Shown here one piece after another: positions 36,401 through 49,027 of a stretch of DNA of 64,000 nt. Below the pieces are notes generated by a model. That model had not been told where the DNA came from. It made no database searches and saw only the letters and a list, made by a program, of their open reading frames with translations. Every line of letters starts with the position of its first letter. Positions within the stretch are counted from its first letter, which is position 1. The DNA is from Ceratothoa steindachneri. Lineage: Eukaryota; Arthropoda; Malacostraca; Isopoda; Cymothoidae. The stretch spans positions 90,982,207 to 91,046,206 of the forward strand of contig OZ018333.1 in assembly GCA_963969495.1 (NCBI GenBank), read 5' to 3'. The translations under genes were made by a program, and so were the position numbers.

Positions 36401-37074
36401 GAACAAATATAAACGATTTAAACATTCGTAAAGAAGAGAAAATTTATGTACGAATACTCCAGAGACCGAGTTATCTTTATCTATACGAAAAAAGCAAAAC
36501 TCAAAAACAAAGGCTCGAATGCTCTAATCAACATGCAGGGAAGCAACACAGAAGCGCATGGAAAGCGATAGCCAGATGAACTGGAACACCATTCTCCTAC
36601 TAAACTTTTCTAACTTTTACCTCTCCTACTATCGCACCCATTTTTTCTCTCTTTGAAGTTCATAAATCATAAAATAAAAGAGTCAGAAGCGAATGAATAG
36701 TGAAAGTAAAGATAGAAGAACTAGATAAATGGCAACAGTCAACATATTTTAGATTGGTCTCTGCTACTTGGGTAAATGCTGTTGTAACCTATTAATTTTA
36801 GGGCGCTGACTCCAAATATGTGTTCAGTTTTGTCCTACCACGTAAGGTTCATGAGTTATGTAACTAGGCTATATGGCTCACTTTGTCACTTTGGATCAAT
36901 TAATGATATAAGTATTACGAGGTTAAGAAGAATGAGACGTTTCTGGGTTTGGAATCCGGGCACCCTATTTGACATTACCTACGTCCTTTTGCAGACCCAC
37001 ACAAGATATGAATTACATATAAAAGAGGTAGTACTCACCTAACTATAAATTTCTTCAAAAATGTTTGATACGCT
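36401..37074. other. Intergenic
   Basis: AT-rich, no gene or repeat recognised. Confidence 0.35.
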
Positions 37075-38240
37075 TGCTCTTGCGCTCGTAAGTGGATATA
37101 GGATCCTCCCGGTGTAAGAACCAGCAGTAGTCACCCATCATGTTTTCGTTGAAGCGGCCTTGATAACTGCCTTCCAGCATTGCGATATCTCAGTGGAACC
37201 TTTCCCCATGTTCGTCACAAATATCCCCCATATTAGATGGAAAGAAATCTAGATGCGAATGCAAGAAATGCATCGTAAGAGACATCCGACACCCCATTCG
37301 TTAATAGGACTTTAGCATGTTGTTTACTAGTTCTTCATAGTTTTCAACCCTATGATTACCGAGGAAGTTCCTCACTACATGGACAAATGAATCCCATGCT
37401 GCCAACTGAAGTGGAGTTAGTTTATTTCTGAAATTCCCTGTCACGTATCAATTCTCTGATCTCTGGCCCTACAAAAATGCCAGCTTTAAGTTTAGCAGCG
37501 GTTTTCTTTGCACCAAATTTCTCTTTGAGATACTGGAATCCATCAGAATCATAGGCCATTAACTTAACAAAATTTGTGATAAGGTCAAGTTTGATATGAA
37601 GTGTTGGATGGTAGATCTTCTGTGGATGTACCAAAGGCATGTGCTTCACATTGTATCGATCAAATATGTGTTCTTCTCTTTCGGGCCACTTTTTGACAGT
37701 TGTAATGATTCCTGTCGTCACGGCTGTTCTATAGGCATAAGAAGCACATATTCTTTGTATATCCTAGCTGCAGTGCTAGAATTAAAGAAATTACCTTTAG
37801 ATCACCACAGACATTTCACTTATGATGCGAGTAATGAACACCTTCCAAAATAAATTTCATTGAGTCATATGTCTCTATCACCCCAACAATAAATGCGACA
37901 GGAATTGAAGGGTTTTTGTTACTTTTGTGTAGCAACACAGCTTTGAGGTTAGCAGTGCTCGCATCGATGAATAGTCTCCTTTCATCAGGTAAATGGTTGT
38001 TTCCTAGCGGATTCATGAGTCCATTAGCATCAATACAAAAACAAGCACCATCTTCTTCTTTATAGAAGGCAGCTCCGGCCTCATGGCGTTTACGAAAAGT
38101 AGATATTTTTGCACTGTCCTCTAGAAGATTCCATTGCTGTAGTCTGGAATTCCCTCACCAAATTATTAAATTTTTCTTGATTTATCAACTGGATCTTTTT
38201 TTCCTTAGAATCACCCTCATACATTTCATCGTCATTGTTA
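37075..38240 (-). pseudogene. Unknown multi-copy family, near full C-terminal two-thirds (copy 2)
   Basis: Read from high to low coordinates on the minus strand: a decayed LVRELQ...ESSRGQC start (38160-38100), ERRLFIDASTANLKAVLL (about 37960), VCGDLKVISLILALQLGY (about 37805), CFLC, EHIFDRYNVKHMPLVHPQ and FGAKKTAAKLKAGIFVG (37721-37422, one open frame), then HFLHSHLDFFPSNMGD, GERFH, LEGSYQGRFNENMMGDYCWF near 37270-37130. Three or four frame changes and stops. The family has no function known to me. The order of an Asp in LFID, an Asp in CGDLKV and a Glu in GERFH is compatible with an RNase H-like DDE fold, which is inference only. Confidence 0.6.
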
Positions 38241-38399
38241 TTCTCCTCTTCAAGCGATCAACCATCTTCTTTAACTGCACTAGCTGATGGAAGAACTGTG
38301 ATTGGAATCTCCATATTACGGGGGACTAGTTTTATAGCTGACTTACAATTTGAATATAAAATTTTAACTTGTTATTATTTGAGAATCCTGCAATATTTG

Positions 38400-38640
38400 T
38401 CATACAAGAGTAGCAATTTTCGGTTCCATCTAGACTATTTTCCAGAAAATTGCGGAGACTTCATTGAAGAAAAGGGTGAGCGCTTTCACCAAGACATCCG
38501 TGTCATGGAGGATCAGTATCAAGGCCAATGGGATGTGAAATTTCTGGCTGACTACTGTTGGTGCCTTAAGAAAAATGTGGCGTCTGCTCGGCACAATCGG
38601 AGGTCACTGCTGAGACCATTCATCCATGAGTAGCTTATTT
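38400..38640 (+). pseudogene. Unknown multi-copy family, C-terminal piece (copy 3)
   Basis: Opposite strand to copy 2 and only about 160 bp from its 5' end. The open frame reads FHLDYFPENCGDFIEEKGER, then FHQDIRVMEDQYQGQWDVKF and LADYCWCLKKN, ending in a stop at 38631-38633. It is the C-terminal block of the same family but from a diverged subfamily (DYFPENCGDF against DFFPSNMGDI in copy 2). The upstream frame to 38235 is unrelated to the family as far as I can tell. Confidence 0.6.
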
Positions 38641-39124
38641 TGTGCATTGTACTATTCATGCTAAATTAAAAATATTTTGTAAACCTTCTCTGAGTAAATC
38701 GGTCCAATATTTGCTATTATGTGTTTCATTCCTAACAAATATTTGGAAATATAGGAGTTTTTGGTATGTGCTAATATTTTAAAAACCTGACCTGATTGGG
38801 TAAAATGAGCATGATTTTCAGATTCAGCGCAAAAAACTGAACCAAAATCAGGTATTATATATTTGACCTTGTAAACAACGCAGACCAGTGTTATGTTATT
38901 ATAGGACTAATTTAATTGAATTAGACTTGTACAGCATTTAATGTATCACATTATGTATAATTTTGAAGTGAATTTTTTTATGAATTAAAATATGATATGG
39001 GTACGTTAATATCAATAAGTTTTAAAATAGCATTTAGGGGTGAGACCTAAGCGTTTGATGTGAAAGATGGTGGTAGAAAAACTAGAACCACATTTACACT
39101 CTCTGCTTACAAACAAAGCACATA
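38641..39124. other. Intergenic
   Basis: AT-rich, nothing recognised. Its end contains the left target-site copy of the LINE dimer. Confidence 0.35.
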
Positions 39125-39137
39125 ACATAATTTCACG
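39125..39137 (+). repeat. Left target-site duplication of LINE dimer
   Basis: acataatttcacg, repeated exactly at 56924-56936, on the outer sides of the C1-C2 pair. Confidence 0.85.
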
Positions 39138-39337
39138 GGATCTTCGTGATATCTTCTGAAGGAATCGGACGTTTTTGATCGCTCTCACTTCGTCGTCGAA
39201 CTTTATATTACCTTCTCACTCACGGTCGCCCGCAACTACAATCTTCTAAAGGCTTTCGGCCCCTACTAACCTCTTGGAGTATCTCTAGCCTAGCTCTGGG
39301 AGACCTAGGCCGCCAGGCCCAGGTGAACGGTCCCCCA

Positions 39338-40736
39338 ATGGAAGTTTCCCTAACCCCTAAGGGCAAACGTGGCCCCAGCCCTTCCGCCGAAGCGGACCCT
39401 CGTCCGACTTCACGTCCTCGCTTCAATCAAGACGTTCCAAGACCTAATATTCCTCGATCTCACCATGCCTCCAACTCAACCCTGGCTCCAAATGACAACT
39501 CTGAGTCTCAGAATGTTGTTCTCATTAGATCATCTGAAAACAAGGCCATATTTTCCCATCCATTAAGAGTCACAACTGCCCTAAACTCATCACCATTTCA
39601 TAAGCTTATAAAAGAGGGATCCTGCCGAATCTTGGGAAAAGGTACAGCCCTAAGAATTGAACTCTCTAATATAAATAAACTAGAGGTAGATTTTGAAGAT
39701 GTCTCCACCCTGGGGGAATGGCCAGTCAAGTGCTGGCGCCCGGAAGATGCCTCATTAGGCAAATACAAATATGGAAGGATCTCTGGCCTTCCAGTCTCCC
39801 TACAGCAAGAAGACCTCAGAAACAACCTGCGGATCCTTGACTCTAACAGCCTGTCCAGTCTTATGGAGATTTCTAGACTACCTTCCCATCCTGAGGCTTC
39901 CACCTACTCAGTGCGTCTCAAATTTGCAGGAGGACTACCAGAAAGAATGGCTCTGGGCTTCACCTCCTACTCAGTTCTCTCATACATTCCCCCCCCTCTG
40001 AGGTGTTTCACATGCCAGCGTTTTGGCCATGGATCACTGACCTGCAGATCCACACAAAGATGCAGCAGATGCAGTGGTTTTCATGCAGGCCAAGAATGCT
40101 CAAATCCCCCCTACTGCTACTTCTGCGACGACAACCATCGCCCCTCCTCCAACAACTGTCCATTCTCAGAAAAGGCAAGGCAGATCCAACGCAAATCAGT
40201 GGATGATAGTATCCCTACCTATACCATCCATGCCCAGCTCCGCTCCATCTACTCAGCCCCAAAAGACTCCAGGACAACTTCCACTACCTCCAAAACTACG
40301 CCCTCACTATCCTCCCAGGATATCCGCTCTTCTCCTAAAACTCCCCCAAGAAAGCCCCTCTAGACCCCCTCCTATGCAGAGATGGCTGCTGCTCCCATCC
40401 CACCAAGGAACCTCGGTAAACCAAATCCACCTGTAACCTCCTCCTCTTCACACAGAGCCAACAGAGAGACCACTCCCAAGAGGCCCTGCCCCAGCCAATA
40501 CTATCACCCCAAGAGCCCTTCTCCAATTCCTCCTCCATACCCACTTTCCCCAGTCATCCAGAATGTGCCTCTTCACCACCGCAAAGGAGCACCCTCAGCT
40601 CAGCCACTCATAGTGAAGATCACAAATCTCCTAAAAGAATTCGTCACCCTGCTCCAATCTGGCTCTCCTGTCCAACAAGCCCTTATCACTCTCCTCCCTA
40701 GTGTAATCAATCTGTTCACTTCATCCTCTCATAATG
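39338..40736 (+). pseudogene. LINE C1 ORF1 (CCHC nucleic-acid-binding protein)
   Basis: Starts at ATG 39338 (MEVSLTPKGKRGPSP). The N-terminal third is Ser/Pro-rich. A globular part contains EDVSTLGEWPVKCW and YGRISGLPVSLQQEDL. Three zinc-binding clusters follow near 40005-40165: CFTCQRFGHGSLTC, CSRCSGFHAGQEC, CYFCDDNHRPSSNNC. The C-terminus is proline-rich. A TAG at 40361-40363 replaces the CAG present at the same place in C2, and a 1-nt deletion near 40727 destroys the original stop-start junction. The protein would coat the element RNA; as it stands it is truncated after the knuckles. Confidence 0.85.
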
Positions 40737-43700
40737 GCTTCAATGCACAGCCCTATAATTTTCTGGAATGCCCGCTCCCTTCGTCACAAGATGAGAGACC
40801 TCTCTCTACTCATCAACTCTCTATCACCCAATATAGTTGGCATATGTGAGACCTGGTTCCAGCCTGAAATCTCACCCTCATTCCAAGGTTACACTGCACT
40901 CCGCAGAGACAGGTCAAATCGGGCAGGTGGTGGCCTCCTCCTTCTCATTAAACATGGATTGACCCACCGTCTCCACACACTCATACCATACCCCCAAGGC
41001 CTTCTAGAACTGCTGGCAGTGCAGATAGCCATCGGCGGAACCTGGTGTGACATTCTCATCTGCTACAACCCATGCCTCCCGGTCACTGAGCGAGAATTTA
41101 ACCACTATTTTGACCAACTCCCCTACAAGCCTCATCATGGGAGATTTCAATGCCCCCCTCCCCCACTGGGATCCATCAGCCATCACAAGCCGCCCAGGCT
41201 CTGCCCTCTTTCAAGCCCTCCTCTCCTCGACCCACCTCTCCCTTCTCACCCCACCAGGCCTCTGCACCAGGGTGGACCCAGCAAAAGCCGTGCCTTCAAC
41301 CCTGGATCTGTGTATTGGCAGTGGGTCCTTCACCTCTTCAGTAGTTTCTACCGGCCAATATATGGGAAGCGACCATCTACCAGTGATCATCTCAAATGGC
41401 CTCACAAACCCTCCCCCTAGGTCAATCCGCCCTCATTGGAAAACAAACCCAGGAAAATGGACAAAATTCCAAGCCTCACTCGAACCTCCCCCCCCAAATC
41501 TCCTCTCAGTTGAAGAAAAAGCCAACTGGTTTTCAGAATCCCTCAAGGCAGCTGGGGAACACACTTTTCTCCTAACCACCAGTCGCTTCAATGGCCGCCC
41601 CCGCTGTCCTTGGTGGACAGAAGAGTGTGCATCAGCCATCCGCCTCAGACGACTAGCATTTGCAAGATGGAGACGTCAGCCCTCCCAAACTAACAAAATT
41701 GGATTTAACAGACAGGACGCCAAGTGCAAAAGGATCTTGAGGCAAAAAGAAACTCCTGGCATAGATTCTGTAGCTCGCTTTCCTTTTCCACCCCCTCCAC
41801 TAAAGTCTGGACTTTCTTCAGACACATGACCTCACCTTCAAAGCCCAATTCCTATCCCCTCTGCTCAGGTGGCTTCCCACTAACAAATGAAAAAGACAAG
41901 GCTGAAGCCTTTGCCACAGAATACAGCCGACTATACAGCAGCAAAGCAGACTCTCTCTTAACCAGACCTCAAGCCAGGCTTCTCACAGAGAGTATTTCCA
42001 ACACCACAGATGACCCACTTGCATCCCCTTTCCAACTCAAAGAATGTCATGGGGCACTTTCTTCCATGAAAAAAGGCAAGGCCCCTGGCTCCGACATGAT
42101 CCTCTCTGACTTCCTAAGTCACTTGTCTGAAGTTCACCTAAGCTTCTTACTGGAGCTATTCAACGACAGCTGGACCCAAGGCCAATTCCCCTCCCCATGG
42201 AAACTTGCCCTCATCCTCCAGATCCCCCAAAAAGGAAAAGACCCTAGTGACCCGGCATCATACAGACCAATTAGCCTCCTTTCCTGCACCAGCAAACTCC
42301 TGGAAAAAATGGTCCAAAAGCATCTAGCCTGGTGGCTGGAATCCCACCACCATCACCACCCTAATCAATATGGCTTCCGACCAGGCCGCAGCACGACGGA
42401 CGCACTCATACATCTAGACCACCTGGTGCAATCCACCTTCAAGGAACATCTAGTGGCAGAGGCCGTCTCCTTTGATCTGTCAAATGCTTTTGACACAGTT
42501 AACCATGAGGCCTTGCTGCACAAACTATTGAACCTGGGAATGCACGGCCCCCCCCTCTCATGGATCAAAGACTTCCTCTCTAACCGTCTCTACACAGTGC
42601 TGATAGGGTCAACCCAAGCTTCTCCCCGCAAGATCAACCAAGGAGTCCCACAAGGATCCCCTCTGAGCCCCCTTCTATTCACAATATACATAGCAGACAT
42701 ACCGGACAGTGTGCATACAACATCTCTATTATATGCAGATGACATATCCATCTTCTGCACCGCCCAAACTCCCCAACTGGTCCATGACAAACTCCAAAAC
42801 GCGGTAAACGACCTCACAGCATGGGCTCAAAGCTGGAACCTGCACCTAAACAAGACCAAGTCCAAATCTCTCTGGTTCACTCGTCGCCATCTAGGACCAC
42901 CACCACCCTTGCTCATTTCTGGCACACCTATTGAACGGGTGTCCGCCCATAAGTTTCTTGGACTATGGTTAGATAGCCCAACTCTAAGTTGGAACACCCA
43001 AATCAACCAACTGCGAGAGAAATGTTTCAACTGTCTCGCCTTGATGCGCCGCATTGCTGGTGTGAAATGGGGTGCCTCCCGGGAAACACTCCTTCAATTC
43101 TACACAGCCTACATCCAAAGCAAACTAGACTATGGTTCGATTGTCTACTCTGCGGCAAATAAGACCCAGCTGGCAAAACTAAACCCTATTCAGCACAGTG
43201 CAATGAGAATTGCCCTAGGAGCCTTCAGATCATCCCCCATTTCAGCGCTTCATGCAGAAAGTGGCATCCTTCCCTTAGAATACAGAAGAAAGAACCTCCT
43301 TGGAAAATGGCTCTATCGGACTACATACCTACCAGAAGACCACCCTCTTGCAACAATCATAGCCTCCCACGCATATCTTCAACCCTGGCCAACTTCTTCA
43401 CATCGCCCAGTAGCAGTCCGTGCAGCCCAGACTTTTGCTCAATTTGCTTTTCCTCTCCCACGGCAGGCTCCACTTCCAGCAACGCCTCCCATTCCACCTT
43501 TGATATCACTATCCGCAGTGATATCACCCTCCCTCCCATGTCAATGGACAAAATATGACCCACCCCACAAATTGAGAGCAATCTTCTGCAGCCTAGAAAA
43601 TGCCACTTACAAAGACTACTTAGCCATATTCACAGACGGCTCCCACCATACGGATCCCCCCTCAACTACAGCAGCAGTCATCTGCCTAGAATGCCCATTT

Positions 43701-44507
43701 GAATTCACATGGCATTTAGATCCCCTGCACAATATCGTGGTGGCTGAACTGTATGCCTTGTTCCATGCTCTTAAAATAGCCCGGACACTAGTCCCCTCCA
43801 GGAAAATAATCATCTACACTGACTCAATGTCCTCGCTTCAGCTTCTCCTCTCCTCCGCACCCCTCACCCACCCACAACTCTGCTATGAAATTCAGGCATT
43901 GCTACTTGACTTCCTCATCCACCCTCTATGGCATGTGAAGCTGCAATGGATCCCAGCCCACTCTGGTATCATCGGCAATGAAAAAGCGGACAGAGCAGCA
44001 AACCAAGCTCACTCCACTCCCATTTTGGGAACACTTCCCATCTCTCCAGCCACACGAACCTCCCTCTGGAAGGCACACACCAGAGCTACATGGGAAGAAG
44101 ACCTCCGCCAACAGCTCCATGGATCCTTCAGATCCATCCTTTATGAGGACTCTGGCACTATACTTTGGTCAAGGTCAATCAATCGTCGTCTTGACTCTGC
44201 CCTCGTCCGATTGAGAATTGGACATTCTGGTCTGTCTGCTCATCTCTTCCGCCTGGGTCTCTCTCCCTCTCCAGACTGCCCCTGGTGCCCCAATCAACCA
44301 GAAACCATCCAGCACTTCCTACTAGAATGCCTGCACCATCATTCCCATCGAGTACTACTCCGTGAAAAACTCAGAGAAATTGGAGTAATGCAACTCACAA
44401 TCCCAGTCATCCTCAACGGAATCGGTTACCCCATCCCTATCCGCCAAGCAATTTCCAATTATCTCCAGTTCTTTCTGACTAAAACTGGACAGTTACATAG
44501 AATATAA
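40734..44507 (+). pseudogene. LINE C1 ORF2 (endonuclease, RT, RNase H)
   Basis: ATG 40734 (MASMHSPIIFWNARSL). The endonuclease has ICETWF (Glu), MGDFNAPLPHW and MGSDHLPV. A 2-nt deletion near 41118 and a 4-nt deletion near 41737 shift the frame, both visible against C2. From 41724 a 927-codon frame stays open: RT with YRPISLL, FDLSNAFDTVNHEAL (Asp), NQGVPQGSPLSP and LLYADDISIF at about 42726-42755; RNase H with FTDGSH, AELYALFHA, YTDSMSS and GNEKADRAA (all four acidic residues); C-terminal CPWCPNQPETIQHFLLEC. The RT-RNase H part looks functional in sequence, but is out of frame with the start. Confidence 0.9.
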
Positions 44508-44895
44508 ATCATAGATCATCCCCTCCCTCCTGTACTAACATGGCTTATCTCCTGTTAGATTGCTAAGTCAGCCCAGCAAGCAAAGTCCGCTAAATCTTTC
44601 CTAAGCCAAAGTACAGAGAAATATAAACGGCATTGACCTTCTCCAGGGCCCATAGTGCTGACCCACGCACTCTCTGGCCCTCAATTTACCAAATTACCAA
44701 ATTCGTGATATCTTCTGAAGGAATCGGACGTTTTTGATCGCTCTCACTTCGTCGTCGAACTTTATATTCCTTCTCACTCACGGTCGCCCGCAACTACAAT
44801 CTTCTAAAGGCTTTCGGCCCCTACTAACCTCTTGGAGTATCTCTAGCCTAGCTCTGGGAGACCTAGGCCGCCAGGCCCAGGTGAACGGTCCCCCA

Positions 44896-46294
44896 ATGGA
44901 AGTTTCCCTAACCCCTAAGGGCAAACGTGGCCCCAGCCCTTCCGCCGAAGCGGACCCTCATCCGACTTCACGTCCTCGCTTCAATCAAGACGTTCCAAGA
45001 CCTAATATTCCTCGATCTCACCATGCCTCCAACTCAACCCTGGCTCCAAATGACAACTCTGAGTCTCAGAATGTTGTTCTCATTAGATCATCTGAAAACA
45101 AGGCCATATTTTCCCATCCATTAAGAGTCACAACTGCCCTAAACTCATCACCATTTCATAAGCTTATAAAAGAGGGATCCTGCCGAATCTTGGGAAAAGG
45201 TACAGCCCTAAGAATTGAACTCTCTAATATAAATAAACTAGAGGTAGATTTTGAAGATGTCTCCACCCTGGGGGAATGGCCAGTCAAGTGCTGGTGCCCG
45301 GAAGATGCCTCATTAGGCAAATACAAATATGGAAGGATCTCTGGCCTTCCAGTCTCCCTACAGCAAGAAGACCTCAGAAACAACCTGCGGATCCTTGATT
45401 CTAACAGCCTGTCCAGTCTTATGGAGATTTCTAGATTACCTTCCCATCCTGAGGCTTCCACCTACTCAGCGCGCTCAAATTTGCAGGAGGACTACCAGAA
45501 AGAATGGCTCTGGGCTTCACCTCCTACTCAGTTCTCCCATACATTCCCCCCCCCCTCTGAGGTGTTTCACATGCCAGCGTTTTGGCCATGGATCACTGAC
45601 CTGCAGATCCACACAAAGTTGCAGCAGATGCAGTGGTTTTCATGCAGGCCAAGAATGCTCAAATCTCCCCTACTGCTACTTCTGCGACGACAACCATCGC
45701 CCCTCCTCCAACAACTGTCCATTCTCAGAAAAGGCAAGGCAGATCCAACGCAAATCAGTGGATGATAGTATCCCTACCTATACCATCCATGCCCAGCTCC
45801 GCTCCATCTACTCAGCCCCAAAAGACTCCAGGACAACTTCCACTGCCTCCAAAACTACACCCTCACTATCCTCCCAGGATATCCGCTCTTCTCCTAAAAC
45901 TCCCCCAAGAAAGCCCCTCCAGACCCCCTCCTATGCAGAGATGGCTGCTGCTCCCATCCCACCAAGGAACCTCGGTAAACCAAATCCACCTGTAACCTCC
46001 TCCTCTTCACACAGAGCCAACAGAGAGACCACTCCCAAGAGGCCCTGCCCCAGCCAATATTATCACCCCAAGAGCCCTTCTCCAATTCCTCCTCCATACC
46101 CACTTTCCCCAGTCATCCAGAATGTGCCTTTTCACCACCGCAGAGGAGCACCCTCAGCTCAGCCACTCGTAGTGAAGATCACAAATCTCCTAAAAGAATT
46201 CATCACCCTGCTCCAATCTGGCTCTCCTATCCAACAAGCCCTTATCACTCTCCTCCCTAGTGTAATCAATCTGTTCACTTCATTCCTCTCATAA
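44896..46294 (+). pseudogene. LINE C2 ORF1
   Basis: Same start (MEVSLTPKGKRG) as C1. A 1-nt deletion near 45470 (tcagcgcgctc against tcagtgcgtctc in C1) shifts the frame before the zinc clusters, which continue in the frame ending at 46294. The CAG that is TAG in C1 is intact here, so the two copies carry different disabling changes. The last codons end in TAA 46292-46294 overlapping the ATG of ORF2 (TAATG). Confidence 0.85.
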
Positions 46295-49027
46295 TGGCTT
46301 CAATGCACAGCCCTATAATTTTCTGGAATGCCCGCTCCCTTCGTCACAAGATGAGAGACCTCTCTCTACTCATCAACTCTCTATCACCCAATATAGTTGG
46401 CATATGTGAGACCTGGTTCCAGCCTGAAATCTCACCCTCATTCCAAGGTTACACTGCACTCCGCAGAGACAGGTCAAAATCGGGCAGGTGGTGGCCTCCT
46501 CCTCATTAAACATGGATTGACCCACCGTCTCCACACACTCATACCATACCCCCAAGGCCTTCTAGAACTGCTGGCAGTGCAGATAGCCATCGGCGGAACC
46601 TGGTGTGACATTCTCATCTGCTACAACCCATGCCTCCCGGTCACTGAGCAAGAATTTAACCACTATTTTGACCAACTCTCCCCTACAAGCCTCATCATGG
46701 GAGATTTCAATGCCCCCCACCCCCACTGGGATCCATCAGCCATCACAAGCCGCCCAGGCTCTGCCCTCTTTCAAGCCCTCCTCTCCTCGACCCACCTCTT
46801 CCTTCTCACCCCACCAGGCCTCTGCACCAGGGTGGACCCAGCAAAAGCCGTGCCTTCAACCCTGGATCTGTGTATTGGCAGTGGGTCCTTCACCTCTTCA
46901 GTAGTTTCTACCGGCCAATATATGGGAAGCGACCATCTACCAGTGATCATCTCAAATGGCCTCACAAACCCTCCCCCTAGGTCAATCCGCCCTCATTGGA
47001 AAACAAACCCAGGAAAATGGACAAAATTCCAAGCCTCACTCGAACCTTCCCCCCCCCAAATCTCCTCTCAGTTGAAGAAAAAGCCAACTGGTTTTCAGAA
47101 TCCCTCAAGGCAGCTGGGGAACACACTTTTCTCCTGACCACCAGTCGCTTTAATGGCCGCCCCCGCTGTCCTTGGTGGACAGAAGAGTGTGCATCAGCCA
47201 TCCGCCTCAGACGACTAGCATTTGCAAGATGGAGACGTCAGCCCTCCCAAACTAACAAAATTGGATTTAACAGACAGGACGCCAAGTGCAAAAGGATCTT
47301 ACTTCAGGCAAAAAGAAACTCCTGGCATAAATTCTGTAGCTCGCTTTCCTTTTCCACCCCCTCCACTAAAGTCTGGACTTTCTTCAGACACATGACCTCA
47401 CCTTCAAAGCCCAATTCCTATCCCCTCTGCTCAGGTGGCTTCCCACTAACAAATGAAAAAGACAAGGCTGAAGCCTTTGCCACAGAATACAGCCGACTAT
47501 ACAGCAGCAAAGCAGACTCTCTCTTAACCAGACCTCAAGCCAGGCTTCTCACAGAGAGTATTTCCAACACCACAAATGACCCACTTGCATCCCCTTTCCA
47601 ACTCAAAGAATGTCATGGGGCACTTTCTTCCATGAAAAAAGGCAAGGCCCCTGGCTCCGACATGATCCTCTCTGACTTCCTAAGTCACTTGTCTGAAGTT
47701 CACCTAAACTTTTTACTGGAGCTATTCAATGACAGCTGGACCCAAGGCCAATTCCCCTCCCCATGGAAACTTGCCCTCATCCTCCCCATCCCCAAAAAAG
47801 GAAAAGACCCTAGTGATCCGGCATCATAAGACCAATTAGCCTCCTTTCCTGCACCAGCAAACTCCTGGAAAAAATGGTCCAAAAGCGTCTAGCCTGGTGG
47901 CTGGAATCCCACCACCATCACCACCCTAACCAATATGGCTTCCGACCAGGCCGCAGCACGACGGACGCACTCACACATCTAGACCACCTGGTGCAATCCA
48001 CCTTCAAGGAACATCTAGTGGCAGAGGCCGTCTCCTTTGATCTGTCAAATGCTTTTGACACGGTTAACCATGAGGCCTTGCTGCACAAACTATTGAACCT
48101 GGGAATGCATGGTCCCCCCCTCTCATGGATCAAAGACTTCCTCTCTAACTGTCTCTACACAGTGCTGATAGGGTCAACCCAAGCTTCTCCCCGCAAGATC
48201 AACCAAGGAGTCCCACAAGGATCCCCTCTGAGCCCCCTCCTATTCACAATAAACTCCCCAACTGGTCCATGACAGACTCCAAAACGCAGTAAACGACCTC
48301 ACAGCATGGGCTCAAAGTTGGAACCTGCACCTAAACAAGACCAAGTCCAAATCACTCTGGTTCACTCATCGCCATCTAGGACCACCACCACCCTTGCTCA
48401 TTTCTGGCACACCTATTGAACGGGTGTCCGCCCATAAGCTTCTTGGACTATGGTTAGATAGCCCAACTCTAAGCTGGAACACCCAAATCAACCAACTGCG
48501 AGAGAAATGTTTCAACTGTTTCGCCTTGATGCGCCGCATTGCTGGTGTGAAATGGGGTGCCTCCCGGGAAACACTCCTTCAATTCTACACAGCCTACATC
48601 CAAAGCAAACTAGACTATGGTTCGATTGTCTACTCTGCGGCAAATAAGACCCAGCTGGCAAAACTAAACCCTATTCAGCACAGTGCAATGAGAATTGCCC
48701 TAGGAGCCTTCAGATCATCCCCCATTTCAGCGCTTCATGCAGAAAGTGGCATCCTTCCCTTAGAATACAGAAGAAAGAACCTCCTTGGAAAATGGCTCTA
48801 TCGGACTACATACCTACCAGAAGACCACCCTCTTGCAACAATCATAGCCTCCCACGCATATCTTCAACCCTGGCCAACTTCTTCACATCGCCCAGTAGCA
48901 GTCCGTGCAGCCCAGACTTTTGCTCAATTTGCTTTTCCTCTCCCACGGCAGGCTCCACTTCCAGCAACGCCTCCCATTCCACCTTGGATATCACTATCCG
49001 CAGTGATATCACCCTCCCTCCCATGTC
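46294..49027 (+). pseudogene. LINE C2 ORF2, broken (endonuclease and RT)
   Basis: ATG 46294 overlaps the ORF1 stop. Against C1 it has a 1-nt insertion near 46477, a 1-nt insertion in a C-run near 47050, a 1-nt deletion near 47828 (cataag against catacag), and an 80-bp deletion at 48250-48251 that removes the segment encoding YADD. The endonuclease motifs MGDFNAPHPHW and MGSDHLPV and RT motifs FDLSNAFDTVNHEA and NQGVPQGSPLSP remain. The coding sequence breaks off at 49027 where N is inserted. This copy cannot make active RT. Confidence 0.9.
49015..49027 (+). repeat. Left target-site duplication of LINE N
   Basis: tccctcccatgtc, repeated at 55760-55772. The uninterrupted site is visible once in C1 near 43530-43541. 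Confidence 0.9.

Larger units (their letters stand above)
39138..44701 (+). mobile_element. LINE C1, full-length copy (endonuclease-RT-RNase H type)
   Basis: A 5.56-kb non-LTR retrotransposon: about 200-bp leader, CCHC ORF1, ORF2 with endonuclease, RT and RNase H, about 200-bp 3' UTR, and a tail of accaaatt repeats (44684-44701). Domain order and RNase H suggest the I-like assemblage, but the clade was not tested. It abuts the next copy (C2) head to tail with no host DNA between them. Coding damage is limited to a nonsense change, a 1-nt loss before the ORF1 end, and two small deletions in ORF2. Confidence 0.9.
44702..49027 (+). mobile_element. LINE C2, 5' portion (before nested insertion)
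   Basis: Second copy of the C family, aligned to C1 base for base apart from scattered substitutions and small gaps. It starts at ttcgtgatatc, 5 nt shorter than C1, directly after the accaaatt tail of C1. It continues at 55773 after the nested element N. The last bases (49015-49027, tccctcccatgtc) are the target site of N. Confidence 0.9.

Noticed and set aside
43357..43813. Minus-strand ORFs inside C1, C2 and N
   Set aside because: Shadows of the plus-strand LINE coding frames, without motifs.
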